From contig CAUYUJ010002047.1 of NCBI GenBank assembly GCA_963575745.1, positions 549,912-613,911 on the forward strand: 64,000 nt of DNA, read 5' to 3'. The stretch is from Prorocentrum cordatum (taxonomy: Eukaryota > Sar > Dinophyceae > Prorocentrales > Prorocentraceae). The translations under genes were made by a program, and so were the position numbers. The first letter of the stretch is position 1, and each line of letters opens with the position of its first letter. Below the pieces are notes generated by a model. It did no database searches. It saw only the letters and a program-made list of their open reading frames with translations, and had not been told where the DNA came from. Below are positions 29,560-39,835 of the stretch, one piece after another.

Positions 29560-29746
29560 CCCCAAACCCCCGACGTTATGAGTTGTTCATTACGTCGATC
29601 CCCACAGATCTTGACCCATTCCCCATGAACGGTTTCTCATCCTGAATCGTTTTCTGACGGCCCCGAGCCCCGTTAAGGGCCCCGGGAGGCCGACAATTAG
29701 GGAAAACCTCCCGTCATGATTTTTTCATTGCCCGAGGGGGTTTGGG
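29560..29746 (+). mobile_element. Family X short element, copy 16
   Basis: CCCCAAACCCCCGACGTTAT to GAGGGGGTTTGGG; the ends changed in parallel (CCAAACCCCC/GGGGGTTTGG), so the inverted repeat is preserved. Confidence 0.85.
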
Positions 29747-29916
29747 TCTCAGTGGCCCCACCCCACGCCCCCCCGGAAAGCAGCGCACTACAGTTCGCTC
29801 TGGCGGAGGGCCGCTCCCACGTGCAGCCGAGCTGAAACCCACGCCCGCGGCACCCGCCGTCGGCATCGCGCCGCCAGATCGGCGGGCCGCTCGAGCCGCT
29901 GGGACACGGCTGTAAG

Positions 29917-29985
29917 GAGGAGGAGGGGGAGGAGGAGGAGGAGGAGGAGGAGGAGGAGTAGCAGGAGGAGGAGGAGGAGGCCACT
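29917..29985 (+). repeat. GGA triplet tract
   Basis: GGA repeat with one GTAGCA interruption, upstream of segmental copy 1 (30020-30700). Confidence 0.85.
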
Positions 29986-30046
29986 GCAAAACCAAGAGTC
30001 ATCAACGGTATTGGAATTAGCCCTCCCTCCAAGCTCCCTCTTCAGG

Positions 30047-30240
30047 GGCCCCCACAACGCTTCATTTCCATAGAGGGAACTGCCTCGTTGGAATACAACC
30101 GATAGAAGATCCTGAAGCATGCCAAAACATGCTTCTCGGGACTTCAACGCATTTTTCGGACTTCAACACCGCGAATCAACATAACTGTTGCACCCGCGTA
30201 ATCCTGAATCCTTCGAAGACGCAATGTTTGTTACGTTGGC
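30047..30240 (+). mobile_element. Family P short element, copy 1
   Basis: CCCCCACAACGCTTCATTTCC through AGATCCTGAAGCATGCCAAA to ACGCAATGTTTGTTACG. Other copies at 32034-32219 and 34796-35040. Confidence 0.8.
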
Positions 30241-30254
30241 CATGGCAATCCGTG

Positions 30255-30520
30255 AAATTCTTGCAAAGGTTGAAAACCGATGTGCGCGGCGCTAAGGCGA
30301 GAACCACATTCTGAAAACCACCCGCCCTCAATCCGCGAAGCTCTTTGCGAATTTTGAAGACGGATGTGCGCGACGCTAAGGCGAGGGCCACATTTTGAAA
30401 ACCACCTGCCCTCAATCCGTGAAACTCTTGCAGGTTGTTCAAGCGAATGTGCGTGGGTCTACGACGAGAGCCACATTTTGAAAACCACCCGCCCTCCATC
30501 TGTGAAGCTGCTGTCATTTT
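30255..30520 (+). repeat. 84-bp tandem repeat, three units, locus 1
   Basis: Units contain ATGTGCGCGGCGCTAAGGCG, CCACATTTTGAAAACCACC and CCCTCAATCCGTGAA. GCTAAGGCGA starts at 30291 and 30375. The same unit is at 35285-35545. Confidence 0.85.
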
Positions 30521-30639
30521 TTAGCTTCAGAATCATAAATGGCGAGGAAGTCTCATTCGAAACGCCCAGCCCGCCCTAAGAACTGGCTTCGGGGTGTGAC
30601 AGGGAGGAGTTACCTATAAGGAGAAGGCAAGGAGGTAGA

Positions 30640-30700
30640 GGAGGAGGAGGAGGAGGAGGAGGAGGAGGAGGAGGAGGAGGAGGAGGAGGAGGAGGAGGAT
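30640..30700 (+). repeat. GGA triplet tract
   Basis: GGA repeat following AGTTACCTATAAGGAGAAGG, matching the arrangement at 35640-35790. Confidence 0.85.
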
Positions 30701-30725
30701 GGTTACGACAATTTTCACAGACATG

Positions 30726-30903
30726 CGACGTCTTTGTTTTTCCCACTGGCGGTCCCCAGGAGCCCCGACCCTTTCCCTGGGGCTGGTTTTTCATCCCGAT
30801 TCGTTTCTTGACAGTCTTGGGGCCCCGCGAGGGCCCCCAGTGGGACCTTTCCCTGGGGCCAGTTTTTCATCCCGAATCGTTTTTTGACAGTCTTGGGGCC
30901 GTG
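30726..30903 (+). mobile_element. Family X short element, copy 17, core duplicated
   Basis: The core CCCTTTCCCTGGGGCTGGTT...TTGACAGTCTTGGGGCC is present twice (about 30769 and 30846), a duplication of about 75 bp like that in copy 9 but independent in length. Confidence 0.7.
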
Positions 30904-31023
30904 GGACGGCCTCATGCTTCCACAGTGCGGTGCGGCTGGCAGCGGCGCATGTCCGCATACCCATCGCGCGAGACTGAACTGGTTCCACTGCGGGGGGGAG
31001 GGCCAATTCCAACCGCGATGGTG

Positions 31024-31187
31024 GAAGGGGCCCTGGGACGCACAAATAAATAATACACACAAATAAAAGGATTCACTATATTTTCCTATATTGTCTGGGT
31101 TTTTGTCTTTCCCCCCAATTCCCATATTTTCCCATATTTTCGGGGGAATCGACGATTAATTGTGTCTGTGTGTTTTTTCCCCTCCTG
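31024..31187 (+). mobile_element. Family Y short element, copy 5
   Basis: GAAGGGGCCCTGGGACGCAC to TTTTTTCCCCTCCTGA. ATGGTGG flanks both ends (7-bp duplication). On the minus strand the flanks read SRVLALLLLGPAAAHGAHPS and a Trp-rich stretch, but I could not support a gene. Confidence 0.85.
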
Positions 31188-31368
31188 AATGGTGGCAGCG
31201 GCTTGCTAATGACGGGTGCGCGCCATGTGCCGCGGCTGGTCCGAGGAGCAGGAGGGCGAGGACGCGAGACGGAGGTGGGGGGGGCAATTCCAGCCGCGAT
31301 GATGACAGCATCGCGACTGCAGAGATTGTCGAATCTGACGCTCTTTCTGAACAGCCTTGAGGAAACCG

Positions 31369-31515
31369 AAAGGTACCGATACCGCTACCCCCCCGACCTC
31401 TCCCGGGGTGCGTTCTGACCCGGATTTCGAGGTGAATCCAGCGGTAGTGACGAGGGCCTTCCAGGAGGCCCCAAAAAGAGGAAAACGGGCGAGGGGGTAG
31501 AGGTATGGGTACACG
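31369..31515 (+). mobile_element. Short inverted-repeat element K, copy 2
   Basis: GAAAGGTACCGATACCGCTA to GGGGTAGAGGTATGGGTACA. Interior CGAGGTGAATCCAGCGGTAG is shared with copy 1. Confidence 0.75.
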
Positions 31516-31680
31516 TCGTTCATTTCTAATCGTGCTCATTTCTACTTGTGCTCGTTTCTAATTGTTCCTGGCCCCCTGGTGTCCAGGAAGAGGCCCAGGA
31601 TAGACCAATTAGAAATGAAAGGATCTTGGCCCCAAAAAGAATTCAAAGAACTTCGGGACAATTAGACACGAACAATTGGT
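31505..31680 (+). mobile_element. Short element O, copy 1
   Basis: CACGTCGTTCATTTCTAATC through ATTGTTCCTGGCCCCC / CCAGGAAGAGGCCCA to GACACGAACAATT. Copy 2 is at 43613-43790. Confidence 0.65.
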
Positions 31681-31784
31681 ACCTTCTCCTCCTCCCAAAC
31701 CTGGGTCGTAGAGCGTCCCGCGGCGTCGCCGCCCGAGGCGGCAGTGGGGGTGTATCGAGACCGCCCTCGGCCACCCTGCTGAGG

Positions 31785-32238
31785 CTTTGTGGGCCCCGGA
31801 AACGGCAAGGCCGTTTTTTCACCGTTTCCAAAAAATGTCCCTTGAAAATGGAAACGGCAAAAACACGGCGACCGGAAACGACAAAAAAAAATCTCCAGGA
31901 TTGGAACCGGAGCCGGAACCGGTCAAACAACGGCGACGGAACAGGTAAAAAAACGGCACAACGGAACCGGTAAAAAAACGATACAACGGAACCGGTAACA
32001 AAAACGGCCCTGTCGTTTCCAGGGCCTACTAAGGCCCCCACAACGGTTCATTTCCATTGAGGGAACTGCCTCGTTGGAGTACAACCGATAGAAGATCCTA
32101 AATCATGCCAAAACATGCTGCTCGGGATTTCACACATTTTTGGGACGTCAACACCGCGAATCAACATACTTGTTGCACCCACGTAATCCTGAATCCTTCC
32201 AAAACGCAATGTTTGTTACGTTTCCAGGGCCCACTAAG
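31785..32238 (-). mobile_element. Family Q MITE, copy 3, split by P
   Basis: CTTTGTGGGCCCCGGAAACG to GGGCCCACTAAG, interrupted near its right end by a P element. GGCCACCCTGCTGAGG lies at 31769-31784 and 32239-32254, a 16-bp target duplication around the whole. Confidence 0.9.
32034..32219 (+). mobile_element. Family P short element, copy 2, nested in Q
   Basis: Bounded by a 20-bp duplication of the Q terminus (GTTTCCAGGGCCTACTAAGG at 32014-32033; the same with one change at 32220-32239). Sequence otherwise matches P copy 1. Confidence 0.9.
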
Positions 32239-32407
32239 GGCCACCCTGCTGAGGGGGCCATGTTCTCGAGGCCGGCCCTGGAGGCCCACCCTGGCGGCTG
32301 CTGCGTGCGAGCGTGCGCAGAGCAGCGCGAGCCAGGCGCGGGTGCATCGGGAGGGCAGGCGCGGCACGCCCAGAGGGGGGCCATGCCCGAGATTGGGCCG
32401 CCTCCGA

Positions 32408-32945
32408 GCAGGAGGAGGAGGAGGAGGAGGAGGAGGAGAAGGAGGAGGAGGAGCAGCAGGAGGAGGAGGAGGAGGGAGGAGGAGGAGGGAGGGAGGAGAA
32501 GGGAGGAGAGGAGGAGGAGGAGGAGAGGAGGAGGAGGAGAGGAGGAGGAGGAGGAGGAGGAGGAGAGAGGAGAGAGAGGAGGAGGAGGAGGAGGAGGAGG
32601 GAGGAGGAGGAGGAGAGGAGGAGGAGGAGGAGGAGGAGGAGGAGGAGGAGGAGGAGGAGGAGGAGGAGGAGGAGGAGGAGGAGCAGGAGCAGGAGGAGGG
32701 GAGGAGGAGGAGGAGGAAGGAGGAGGAGGAGGAGGAGGAGGAGGAGGAGGAGGAGGAGGGGAGGAGAGGAGGAGGAGGAGGAGGAGGAGGAGGAGGAGGA
32801 GGAGGAGGAGGAGGGGGAGGAGGAGGAGGAGGAGGAGGAGGAGGAGGAGGAGGGGAGGAGGAGGAGGAGGAGGAGGAGGAGGAGGAGGAGGAGGAGGAGG
32901 GAGGAGGAGGAGGAGGAGGAGGAAGGGGGGGAGGAGGGGGGAGAG
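32408..32945 (+). repeat. Long GGA triplet tract
   Basis: About 540 bases of GGA/GAG repeat with GGGA and AGA variants; the longest such tract here. Confidence 0.95.
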
Positions 32946-33018
32946 AGACTGCGACAGCGGAAACGTCAAGGGAAGAAGCGGGGCGGGGCGGTGACCGCCT
33001 CGAGTTTGGCTGCCTGCG

Positions 33019-33079
33019 CCTCGAGTTGGGCTTTCGCCTGCTCGTGGTCGATGTCCTTCTGGCGGAGCTCCTGGGCCCG
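33019..33079 (-). repeat. Coiled-coil cassette, copy 2
   Basis: Minus strand AQELRQKDIDHEQAKAQLEA. GGA tracts lie on both sides (32408-32945 and 33145-33357). Confidence 0.8.
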
Positions 33080-33144
33080 GCAGCCGCTACCCCGTGCGGG
33101 ACGCCTCCGCCACCGCCCTCGTGCACACACCCGCGTGGCGGGGA

Positions 33145-33357
33145 GGAGGAGCAGGAGGGGGAGGAGGAGGAGGAGGAGGAGGAGGAGGAGGAGGAGGAGG
33201 AGGAGGAGGAGGAGGAGGAGGAGGAGGAGGAGGAGGAGGAGAAGGAGGAGGGAGGGAAGGAGGAGGAGGAGGAGGAGGGGGAGGAGGGGGAGGAGGAGGA
33301 GGAGGAGGAGGAGGAGGAGGAGGAGAGGAGGAGGAGGAGGAGGAGGAGGAGGAGGAC
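33145..33357 (+). repeat. GGA triplet tract
   Basis: GGA repeat with a few AGA/GGGA variants. Confidence 0.95.
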
Positions 33358-33669
33358 CAGAGTAAACCCAAGAGTCATCAATGAAGTTGGAATCCCACCA
33401 GCCCTCTGGGCGCCGGTGGTTTAGGACATTGCCTCTTCCACCCCTCCCTCTTCCCCTTCGGGGAGGGGTTTATCATTGTTCCCTATTAATAAACACCCCC
33501 TCCCCCAGGCGACTGGGGGGCCAACCAGGGTCCATGACGACCCCCCCCCCACCACTCCTTGCAAAAAAACAATGCAAAGCACACTCTGCCTCCAAATTCG
33601 GAACATGCGCAGCCAACCCGACGCGCCCCCCCCCCTCCCCCCGATCCCTGTCAACAAAAACAATGCATA

Positions 33670-33803
33670 GTACACTTGGCGGCGGCGGCGTCTGCGGCGG
33701 CTGCGGCGTCGGCGGCGGCGGCTGCGGCGGCGGCGGCGGCGGTGGCGGTGGCGGTGGCGGCAGCGGCTGTGGCGGCGGTTTCGCAGCGGGGGGCGGCGGT
33801 GGC

Positions 33804-33842
<39 letters not shown>

Positions 33843-33854
33843 AGGCGGCGGCGG

Positions 33855-33895
<41 letters not shown>

Positions 33896-33925
33896 AGGCG
33901 GCGGCGGCGGCGGCGGCGGATTGGC
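33670..33925 (+). repeat. GGC triplet tract
   Basis: About 255 bases of GGC with GTC/GCT variants; open frames through it are poly-Gly or poly-Ala artefacts. Preceded at 33530-33670 by two diverged copies of a C-run plus AACAATGCA motif. Confidence 0.9.
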
Positions 33926-34204
33926 CCCCAGTAGCTGCCCATCCAAAGACGACTGCTGACTATGCTCAGGCTCGGGCCAGACTCGGGCGCTACGTATGTG
34001 TTGGGAGGGCGGGTGGGAGTGAGCGACACGGCTTGCGGGCGGGGAGGGGGTCTTGACCCCTCCCCCTACCCCCTCCCCTCGACCTGAACAGGGGGCGCCG
34101 CGGGTAGTTAGAGCGTCCAAAACGGCCTCGGCGAGGAAGCCAACATCATTGATTTTACTAAGTTTGGGCACCATTTTGGCCTCCTGGGGGGGGACCTTAA
34201 TTGA

Positions 34205-34490
34205 GGGACTCCCCTTCGTTGACCGATCTCCTCCAAGATGGCCCCAAGAAGCGACCAGGAGGCCCCAAGAGGTCCCAAGATGGCCCCAAGATGATCCCAA
34301 GAGGCCCCCAGGAGGCCCCCAAGAAGATCCTACGCGGCCCCAAGTGGCCCCCCCGAGGCACCCAAGACCCCGAAGAGCCCTCCAGGATCGCCAAGAGACC
34401 CCCAAGACGTCCCAAGCGGCCACCAAGAATCGCCCGAGAGATACCCCAAGAGGCTCCGAGAGGCATTCAAGAGACCTCTGGCCCTTGTGC
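34205..34490 (+). repeat. GGCCCCAAGA degenerate minisatellite, locus 1
   Basis: 10-12-base units of AGGCCCCAAGA with AGATGGCCCCAAG variants. 33930-34200 shows no supported gene. Confidence 0.8.
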
Positions 34491-34494
34491 TTGC

Positions 34495-34575
34495 CCTCCT
34501 CCTCCTCCTGTTCCTCCTTCCTGCTCCTACTCCTCCTCCTCCTCCTCCTCCTCCTCCTCCTCCTCCTCGGCCTCC
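34495..34575 (-). repeat. CCT triplet tract
   Basis: CCT repeat with TGTTCCTCC and GGCCTCC interruptions, immediately after the minisatellite. Confidence 0.85.
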
Positions 34576-34795
34576 TCCTCATCCTATTCATCCTCCTTCT
34601 TCCCACTCCCTCATCTATCCATCCATCCACCTCCTCCTTCTCCTCCTCACTCCTTTGCACGGTTCGGCCGTCCTCCTCTTTGCTGCCGCACTTCCCTGAT
34701 CACCTCAACCCGCCTGGACATCGTTTCTGAATGGGCTGGTTGGGGTACGCGAAGCGTCTAGAATTCACCCTCCCTCCAAGCTCCCTCTTCTCAGG

Positions 34796-35040
34796 CCTCT
34801 ACAACGGTTCATTCCCATCGAGGGAGCTTCGTCGTTGGAATACAAGTGTTTGAAGATCCTGAAGCATGCCAACACATAATTCTTGATATTACATCGCCAC
34901 GGATCAACCTGACTGTTGCTTTTGAAGGTCCTGCATCGCGCCAGAATGCCATTCCTGGGACTTCAACACAGCAAACCAACGTAACCCTTGCACCCGCATA
35001 ATCCTGAATCTTTCCAAAACACCATGTCTGGCACGCTGAT
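34796..35040 (+). mobile_element. Family P short element, copy 3 (internally repeated)
   Basis: CTCTACAACGGTTCATTCCC start; middle P motifs appear twice (GAAGATCCTGAAGCATGCCA; TGAAGGTCCTGCATCGCGCC), giving a longer copy than 1 and 2. Confidence 0.75.
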
Positions 35041-35284
35041 GCAAGGCAAGACAAGGTGCGCCCGAGTCCGCCGGGGAGGCGGGGCCTGGAAGGCCGGCGC
35101 GGGCGGGCCAGGGCCCTCAGTTGCAGATGTGGAACTTGTGGTCAGTGCTGTGTGTGTGGCGTAGGAACGCTTGTACCAAATTGCTCCTTTGAGTTCTGTC
35201 CTGCCGGAGCAAGGGCGGGAGTCGGAGAGATGGGAGCCGGAGTCGGAACCAGAGGGAGACATTCAAGCATTCCTGACAACATAC

Positions 35285-35545
35285 ATAATCTCTTGCAAAT
35301 TATATAAGCGAATGTGCGCGGTGCTAAGGCGAGAACCACATTGAGAAAAAGAACCGTCCTCAATCCGTGAAACCCTGGCAAATGTTAAAACGAGTGTGCG
35401 CGGCGCTGAAGCGATAATCACATTGCGAAAAGAAAGGAGCCGCCCTCAATCAGTGGTTTTTGATCCAAAAGAAAGAATGTGCGCCGCGCTAAGGCGATAG
35501 CCACACTTTGAAAACGATCCGCCCTCCATATGCGAACCTGTTGTC
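35285..35545 (+). repeat. 83-bp tandem repeat, three units, locus 2
   Basis: GCTAAGGCGA or its variant at 35322, 35405 and 35488. Same unit as 30255-30520. 35041-35284 is unassigned. Confidence 0.85.
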
Positions 35546-35665
35546 AAATTCATAAGTTTCAGAATCTGAAGTGGTGAGGCAGTCTCAGGCGAAACGCCCG
35601 GAGCGCCCTACAAACTTGCCTCTGGGTGCGACAGGGAGAAGTTATTTATAAGGACAAGGAATGGG

Positions 35666-35790
35666 GGAGGAGGAGGAGGAGGAGGAGGAGGAGTAGGAGG
35701 AGGAGGAGGAGGAGGAGAGGAGAAGAGGAGGAGGAGGAGGAGGAGAAGGGGAGAAGAGGAGACGAGGAGGAGGACGAGGAGGAGGAGTAG
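35666..35790 (+). repeat. GGA triplet tract
   Basis: GGA repeat with GTA, AGA and ACGA interruptions. 35795-36160 is pyrimidine/CTG-rich without a supported gene. Confidence 0.85.
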
Positions 35791-36164
35791 GTTAGATGCT
35801 GCATCTGCCGCTGCTGCTGCCGCTGCTGCTTCTGATGCGCCTCCTCGTCCTCCTGCTCCTCGCCCTCCTGCTGCCCCTCCTTTCTCGCTCGTACCCCTCC
35901 TCCTCCATTTATTCCTCTCCCTACTCCTCGTGCCCTCCTTCTAGGTCTCCCCCTTCCATTCTGGGGCTGTGCTTCCTAGAGTCCACAGGAGATTGCGCAA
36001 GGCTGTTCAGAAAGCCATCCTGTTATCATCCGCCACTGTGCCCTGAGGAACGCGTTGGAGCTTCCTCAGGTCCCTTCGATCTCTCTGCGCAACTCTTCAC
36101 ATACCATTTAAGGGGCCGCCTGGAGTTTCGGGGCATGCATGACCAAAAATAGTTTCAGATGGCC

Positions 36165-36460
36165 CCGGGGACAATCCAGGAACCTTCTTGGGCGCCTCTT
36201 GGACCGTCTTGGAAGCCTTGTATGGCGGACCAAGAGACCCTAATCGTCAAAGTTCTTTGGTCTTTGTATGGCTTTCGCAATGCCGCCTTCTCGATCTTCA
36301 GAGCGTCCGTTGAGCCCTCCGCCCATGGGGGCGCCTAATAGGCAACAAGAGGCCCCAAGAGGCCCCGAGAGGCCCAAATCAGGCCCCAAAACACCCATAA
36401 ACAGACTCCAAGAGGCTTCCGAGAGGCCTACCAAGAGATCCTCACAGGCATCCAGGAGGC
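36165..36460 (+). repeat. GGCCCCAAGA degenerate minisatellite, locus 2
   Basis: Degenerate AGGCCCCAAGA / GGCCTCC units, more diverged than locus 1. Confidence 0.65.
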
Positions 36461-36689
36461 CTCTGACCTACAACCCAGGCCCGGCGGCGGGATGGGCCGA
36501 AACTCACCTAATCCGCCGCCCATCTGGCCTTGCCATAAGGGTGCCTGTCATGCTAGATTTCAGACGGTTGATTTTGGTTCGTTTCCCAAAAGAACTCCCC
36601 CCTGGGGCTCCGGCCCAACCCGCCGGCCACCCGAAAGGGACCATAAGATCCGGTTGCAAAAATTGTTCCTGCCCTTGACGGCTCCAAGG

Positions 36690-36890
36690 TGGCCCAGGCC
36701 GGCCTCCAAAATGGTTGCACGATGGCTGGGATGGCCTCCAAGACGGCCCAAGAGGATCCAAGATACTTCCAGTTCTGCCTAAGAAGCCTCCGAGACGGCC
36801 CAGGACCGCCCAAGAGGCGTCATAGAGGCCTCCAAGACGACCCAAAGAGGCCTCCGAGAGGGCACCCAGGAGGGCCCAAAGAGGCCCAAC
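36690..36890 (+). repeat. GGCCCCAAGA degenerate minisatellite, locus 3
   Basis: GGCCTCCAAGACGGCCCAAGAGG-type units. 36461-36689 is unassigned. Confidence 0.7.
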
Positions 36891-37014
36891 TCATCGATTT
36901 CCTGAGAAGTTCCAGTCGTGAGGTCGTGGTTCGCAATCTCGGGGTTGTGGTTCGCGCTGGCCTGCGCTGTGTCCTCCTGCCCCAAAAGAGTGTGCTCAGA
37001 GGCTCCCTAGATAC

Positions 37015-37105
37015 CCCCTCCTACTCCTCCTCCTCTTCCTCCTCCTCCTCCTCCTCCTCTTCGTCCTCCTCCCCCTCCTCCACCTCCTCCTCCTTCTCCT
37101 GATCT
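37015..37105 (-). repeat. CCT triplet tract
   Basis: CCT repeat with TTCCTC and TTCGTC variants. 37106-37510 shows no recognised gene. Confidence 0.85.
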
Positions 37106-37849
37106 TCCCCGCCATCCTCCCCCAAGTGTTCCCCGAAGGGTTTCCACAACAGCTGGGGGAACACCTGGTGCGATAGCTTGGCAGGGATCTTGCCACACCG
37201 CTCGACCACATGGGCGATTCCACAAGGCAGAGGGTGGCGGTGATTCGCCGTGTGCGTCTTCGATACTACGGTCGCATAGCAGATCGACTTCGATCGGACT
37301 GCCTTGCCTGGAGTCTTACAAGCAGTCAGGTGCTATTGCTTGCTGCACGGGCGACGTGGGCGCTTGAAGGTATTAAGGGTCGGGGAGATGTGAGGCTCGG
37401 GTTCGCGGGACTCGGGCTGGCCTGATGGAGCCGTCAGGAACATGACGAGACCCAATCTGAAACTTGGCGCGCGTGGTGGCCCCTGGGGGTCACCTCCTTC
37501 CCCTTCACAAAGGGAAGGAGGAGGGAGAGGAGGAAAATAATGGTGGAAGGAGGAGGGGGAGCTGGAGAGGGAGGAAACGATGTTCGATCTCCAATCTCCT
37601 CGTTTGTTGGTTCCCACTGTTTGCTTTAATGTTCACCGCCTTGCTTTCGAATGCGTTCCTCCGCTGTGCCGCTGTGGTGCGTCCTCACTGTTTTCACCAC
37701 TGCATGGCATGAACTTGTCCATCAGCTCATGCCGCACTAACGGGTGCCATACATGGCCGAATTCATTCTGGCTCAGCTGAATTACCAAAGCACTGGATCC
37801 CTCAAGATGGAATAGAAACAAGACTATTGCGCCGAACAGGGGGTACCGT

Positions 37850-37910
37850 GCCTCAAGCTGGAGTTTCGCCTGCTGGTGGTCCAAATCCTTCTGGCGGAGG
37901 TCCTGAGCCC
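37850..37910 (-). repeat. Coiled-coil cassette, copy 3
   Basis: Minus strand AQDLRQKDLDHQQAKLQLEA. The nearest purine tract is a weak GGA run at 37510-37565. Confidence 0.8.
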
Positions 37911-38299
37911 GAGAAGTCATGCAAAACCGTTCCTTCGCAACCCCTGCGTCTGCAAATACCTTATTCCCCATCCGCTTGACTCATGCTGCTCCTGCGCATT
38001 CTCATCGGCTGGCGCTGCTGCTTCCTTGCCCTGTCCACACTCGTGTCATTGTCGCCGTCCTCCTCCTGACTCTCCCCTGATTCTTCCACGTCTTCGTTCT
38101 CCTCCTCATCCGTTCCCCACTCTCGTCGTCGACCTCATATGAGAGAGCGTGATCCACCGCCGCTTTACTGTTGAAAATTCCCCCCCCCTCTTCCTCCGGA
38201 ACCCACGGGTCTCCTCCCCCCTCCGACCCCCCCCCCTCCCATGCTGGACCTTTCCCCCTCGGCCCCCCCCCCCTCCCTAACCCCCCCCCCTCCAGAAAA

Positions 38300-38560
38300 C
38301 CCGGGGGGGTCACTACTGGTTCGAACCCTCCCCCCCCCCTCCGAAAAAACCGGGGGGGTCGCTACCCGAAAACCCTCCCCCCTAGAAAACCAAGGGGGGT
38401 CACTACCGGTTCGAACCCCTCCCCCCCCTTTAGAAACCGGGGGGGGCACCGGTAACCGAACCCCCCTCCTCGAAAACCGGGGGGGTCACTGCGGTTCGAC
38501 CCCGGCCCCTCCCCCGAAAACCCAGGGGGGGGGGGGGTCACTACCGGTTCGAACCCCTCC
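38300..38560 (+). repeat. Left flank repeats of the CCACTGTCCC array
   Basis: About six degenerate units of the type GGGGGGGTCACTACCGGTTC followed by GAACCC and C runs. Inverted copies flank the other side (39585-39835). 37911-38299 contains no supported gene. Confidence 0.8.
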
Positions 38561-38579
38561 CCCCCCCTCCCACGCTCAC

Positions 38580-39550
38580 CGCCAGCAAGCGACTCCAGGG
38601 TCCCTACCACCGTCCGCACCACATCCCCCACTGCTGTCCCCAGCGCCACTGTCCTCACCACCACTGTCCCCACTGTTCCCACCACCGTCCCCACTGTCCC
38701 CACCAGGGCCCCCACCACTGTCGCACTGTCCCCACTGTGCCCACAACTGTCCCCACCACGGTTCCACCATCCCCACTTTTCTCCACGGCCCCAACCACTG
38801 CCCGACTGTCCCCACTGTCCCACTGTACCCGCCGCTGTCCCTCTGAGCTGTCCCACTGTTCCCACCACTGTGCCCACTGTCCCCACCACTGTCCCCACTG
38901 TACCTCTGTCCCACTATCCCACCGCCGTCCTCGCCACCGCCCTCACCAGTCCCCACCACCACAGTACCCTCCACTGTCCCACTGTTTCCACCACATTCCC
39001 ACTGTCCCCACACCACTGTCCCCACCACCACCGTCCCCACCACTGTCCCACTGTCCTCACTGTTCCCACCATTGTCCCCGCTGTCCCCACCAGTGCCCCC
39101 ATCAGTGTCTCACTGTCCCCACCTTCCCCACCATTGTCCCACCACGGTCCCACTCTCCCCACTTCCCCCACGATACCCACCACTGTCCCACTGTCCCCAC
39201 TGTACCCACCACTGTCCCACTGTCCCCGCCGCTGCCCCACTGTGCTGTCCCACCGTCCCCACTGTCCCCATCACTGTCCCACTGTCCCCACTGTCCCCAC
39301 CACTTTCCCCACTGTGCTACTGTCCCACCACTGTCCTCACCACCGCCTTCAACACTGTCCCCACCACTACCGTCTCCACCACTGTCCCACTGCCCCCACC
39401 ACTGTCAGCGGCTGTCCCCTCCCCACTGTCCCCACCACCACCGTCCCCACCACTGTCCGCACCACTGTCCCACTGTCCCCGCACCACTGTTCCCACCACC
39501 ACCGTTCCCACCACTGTCCCAGCATCCCCACCATTGTCCAACTGTCCCGA
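38580..39550 (+). repeat. CCACTGTCCC minisatellite array
   Basis: About 970 bases of CCACTGTCCC / CCACCACTGTCCC / GTACCCACCACTGTCC units, 9-13 bases each, with short higher-order blocks. Reading frames are Ser/Thr/Pro/His artefacts. Confidence 0.9.
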
Positions 39551-39584
39551 GGAGCGGGAATTGTTTGCCCAGGCGGCGAGGGGG

Positions 39585-39835
39585 GGGGGTTCGAACCGGT
39601 AGTGACCCCCCCTCCGGTTTTCGAAGCGGGGGGGGTGTTCGAACCCGCAGTGATCCCGCCCGGTTTTCGAGGGGGGGTGGGGGTTCGCACCAGTAGTGAC
39701 CCCCCCCCCCCTTTTAGTCATGGACTGGGGGGGGGGAGGGGTTCGAACCAGTAGTGACCCCCCCACAAGTTTTCGCGCGGGGGGGGGGGCAGACGGGCTG
39801 GGACCCCCCAGTGACCCCCCCCCCCCGGTTTTCCG
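39585..39835 (-). repeat. Right flank repeats of the CCACTGTCCC array
   Basis: About five units of GGTTCGAACCGGTAGTGACC with G and C runs, inverted relative to 38300-38560. From 39836 to 40820 I see no supported feature; this is one of the least repetitive stretches. Confidence 0.8.

Noticed and set aside
32105-33424. Long Glu/Gly/Arg and Ser/Pro/Leu open frames
   Set aside because: Pure translations of GGA tracts; the same appears at every such tract on both strands.
38300-39835. tRNA genes suggested by GGTTCGAACC cores
   Set aside because: No acceptor stem, anticodon arm or A box at proper spacing; cores are embedded in G and C runs.
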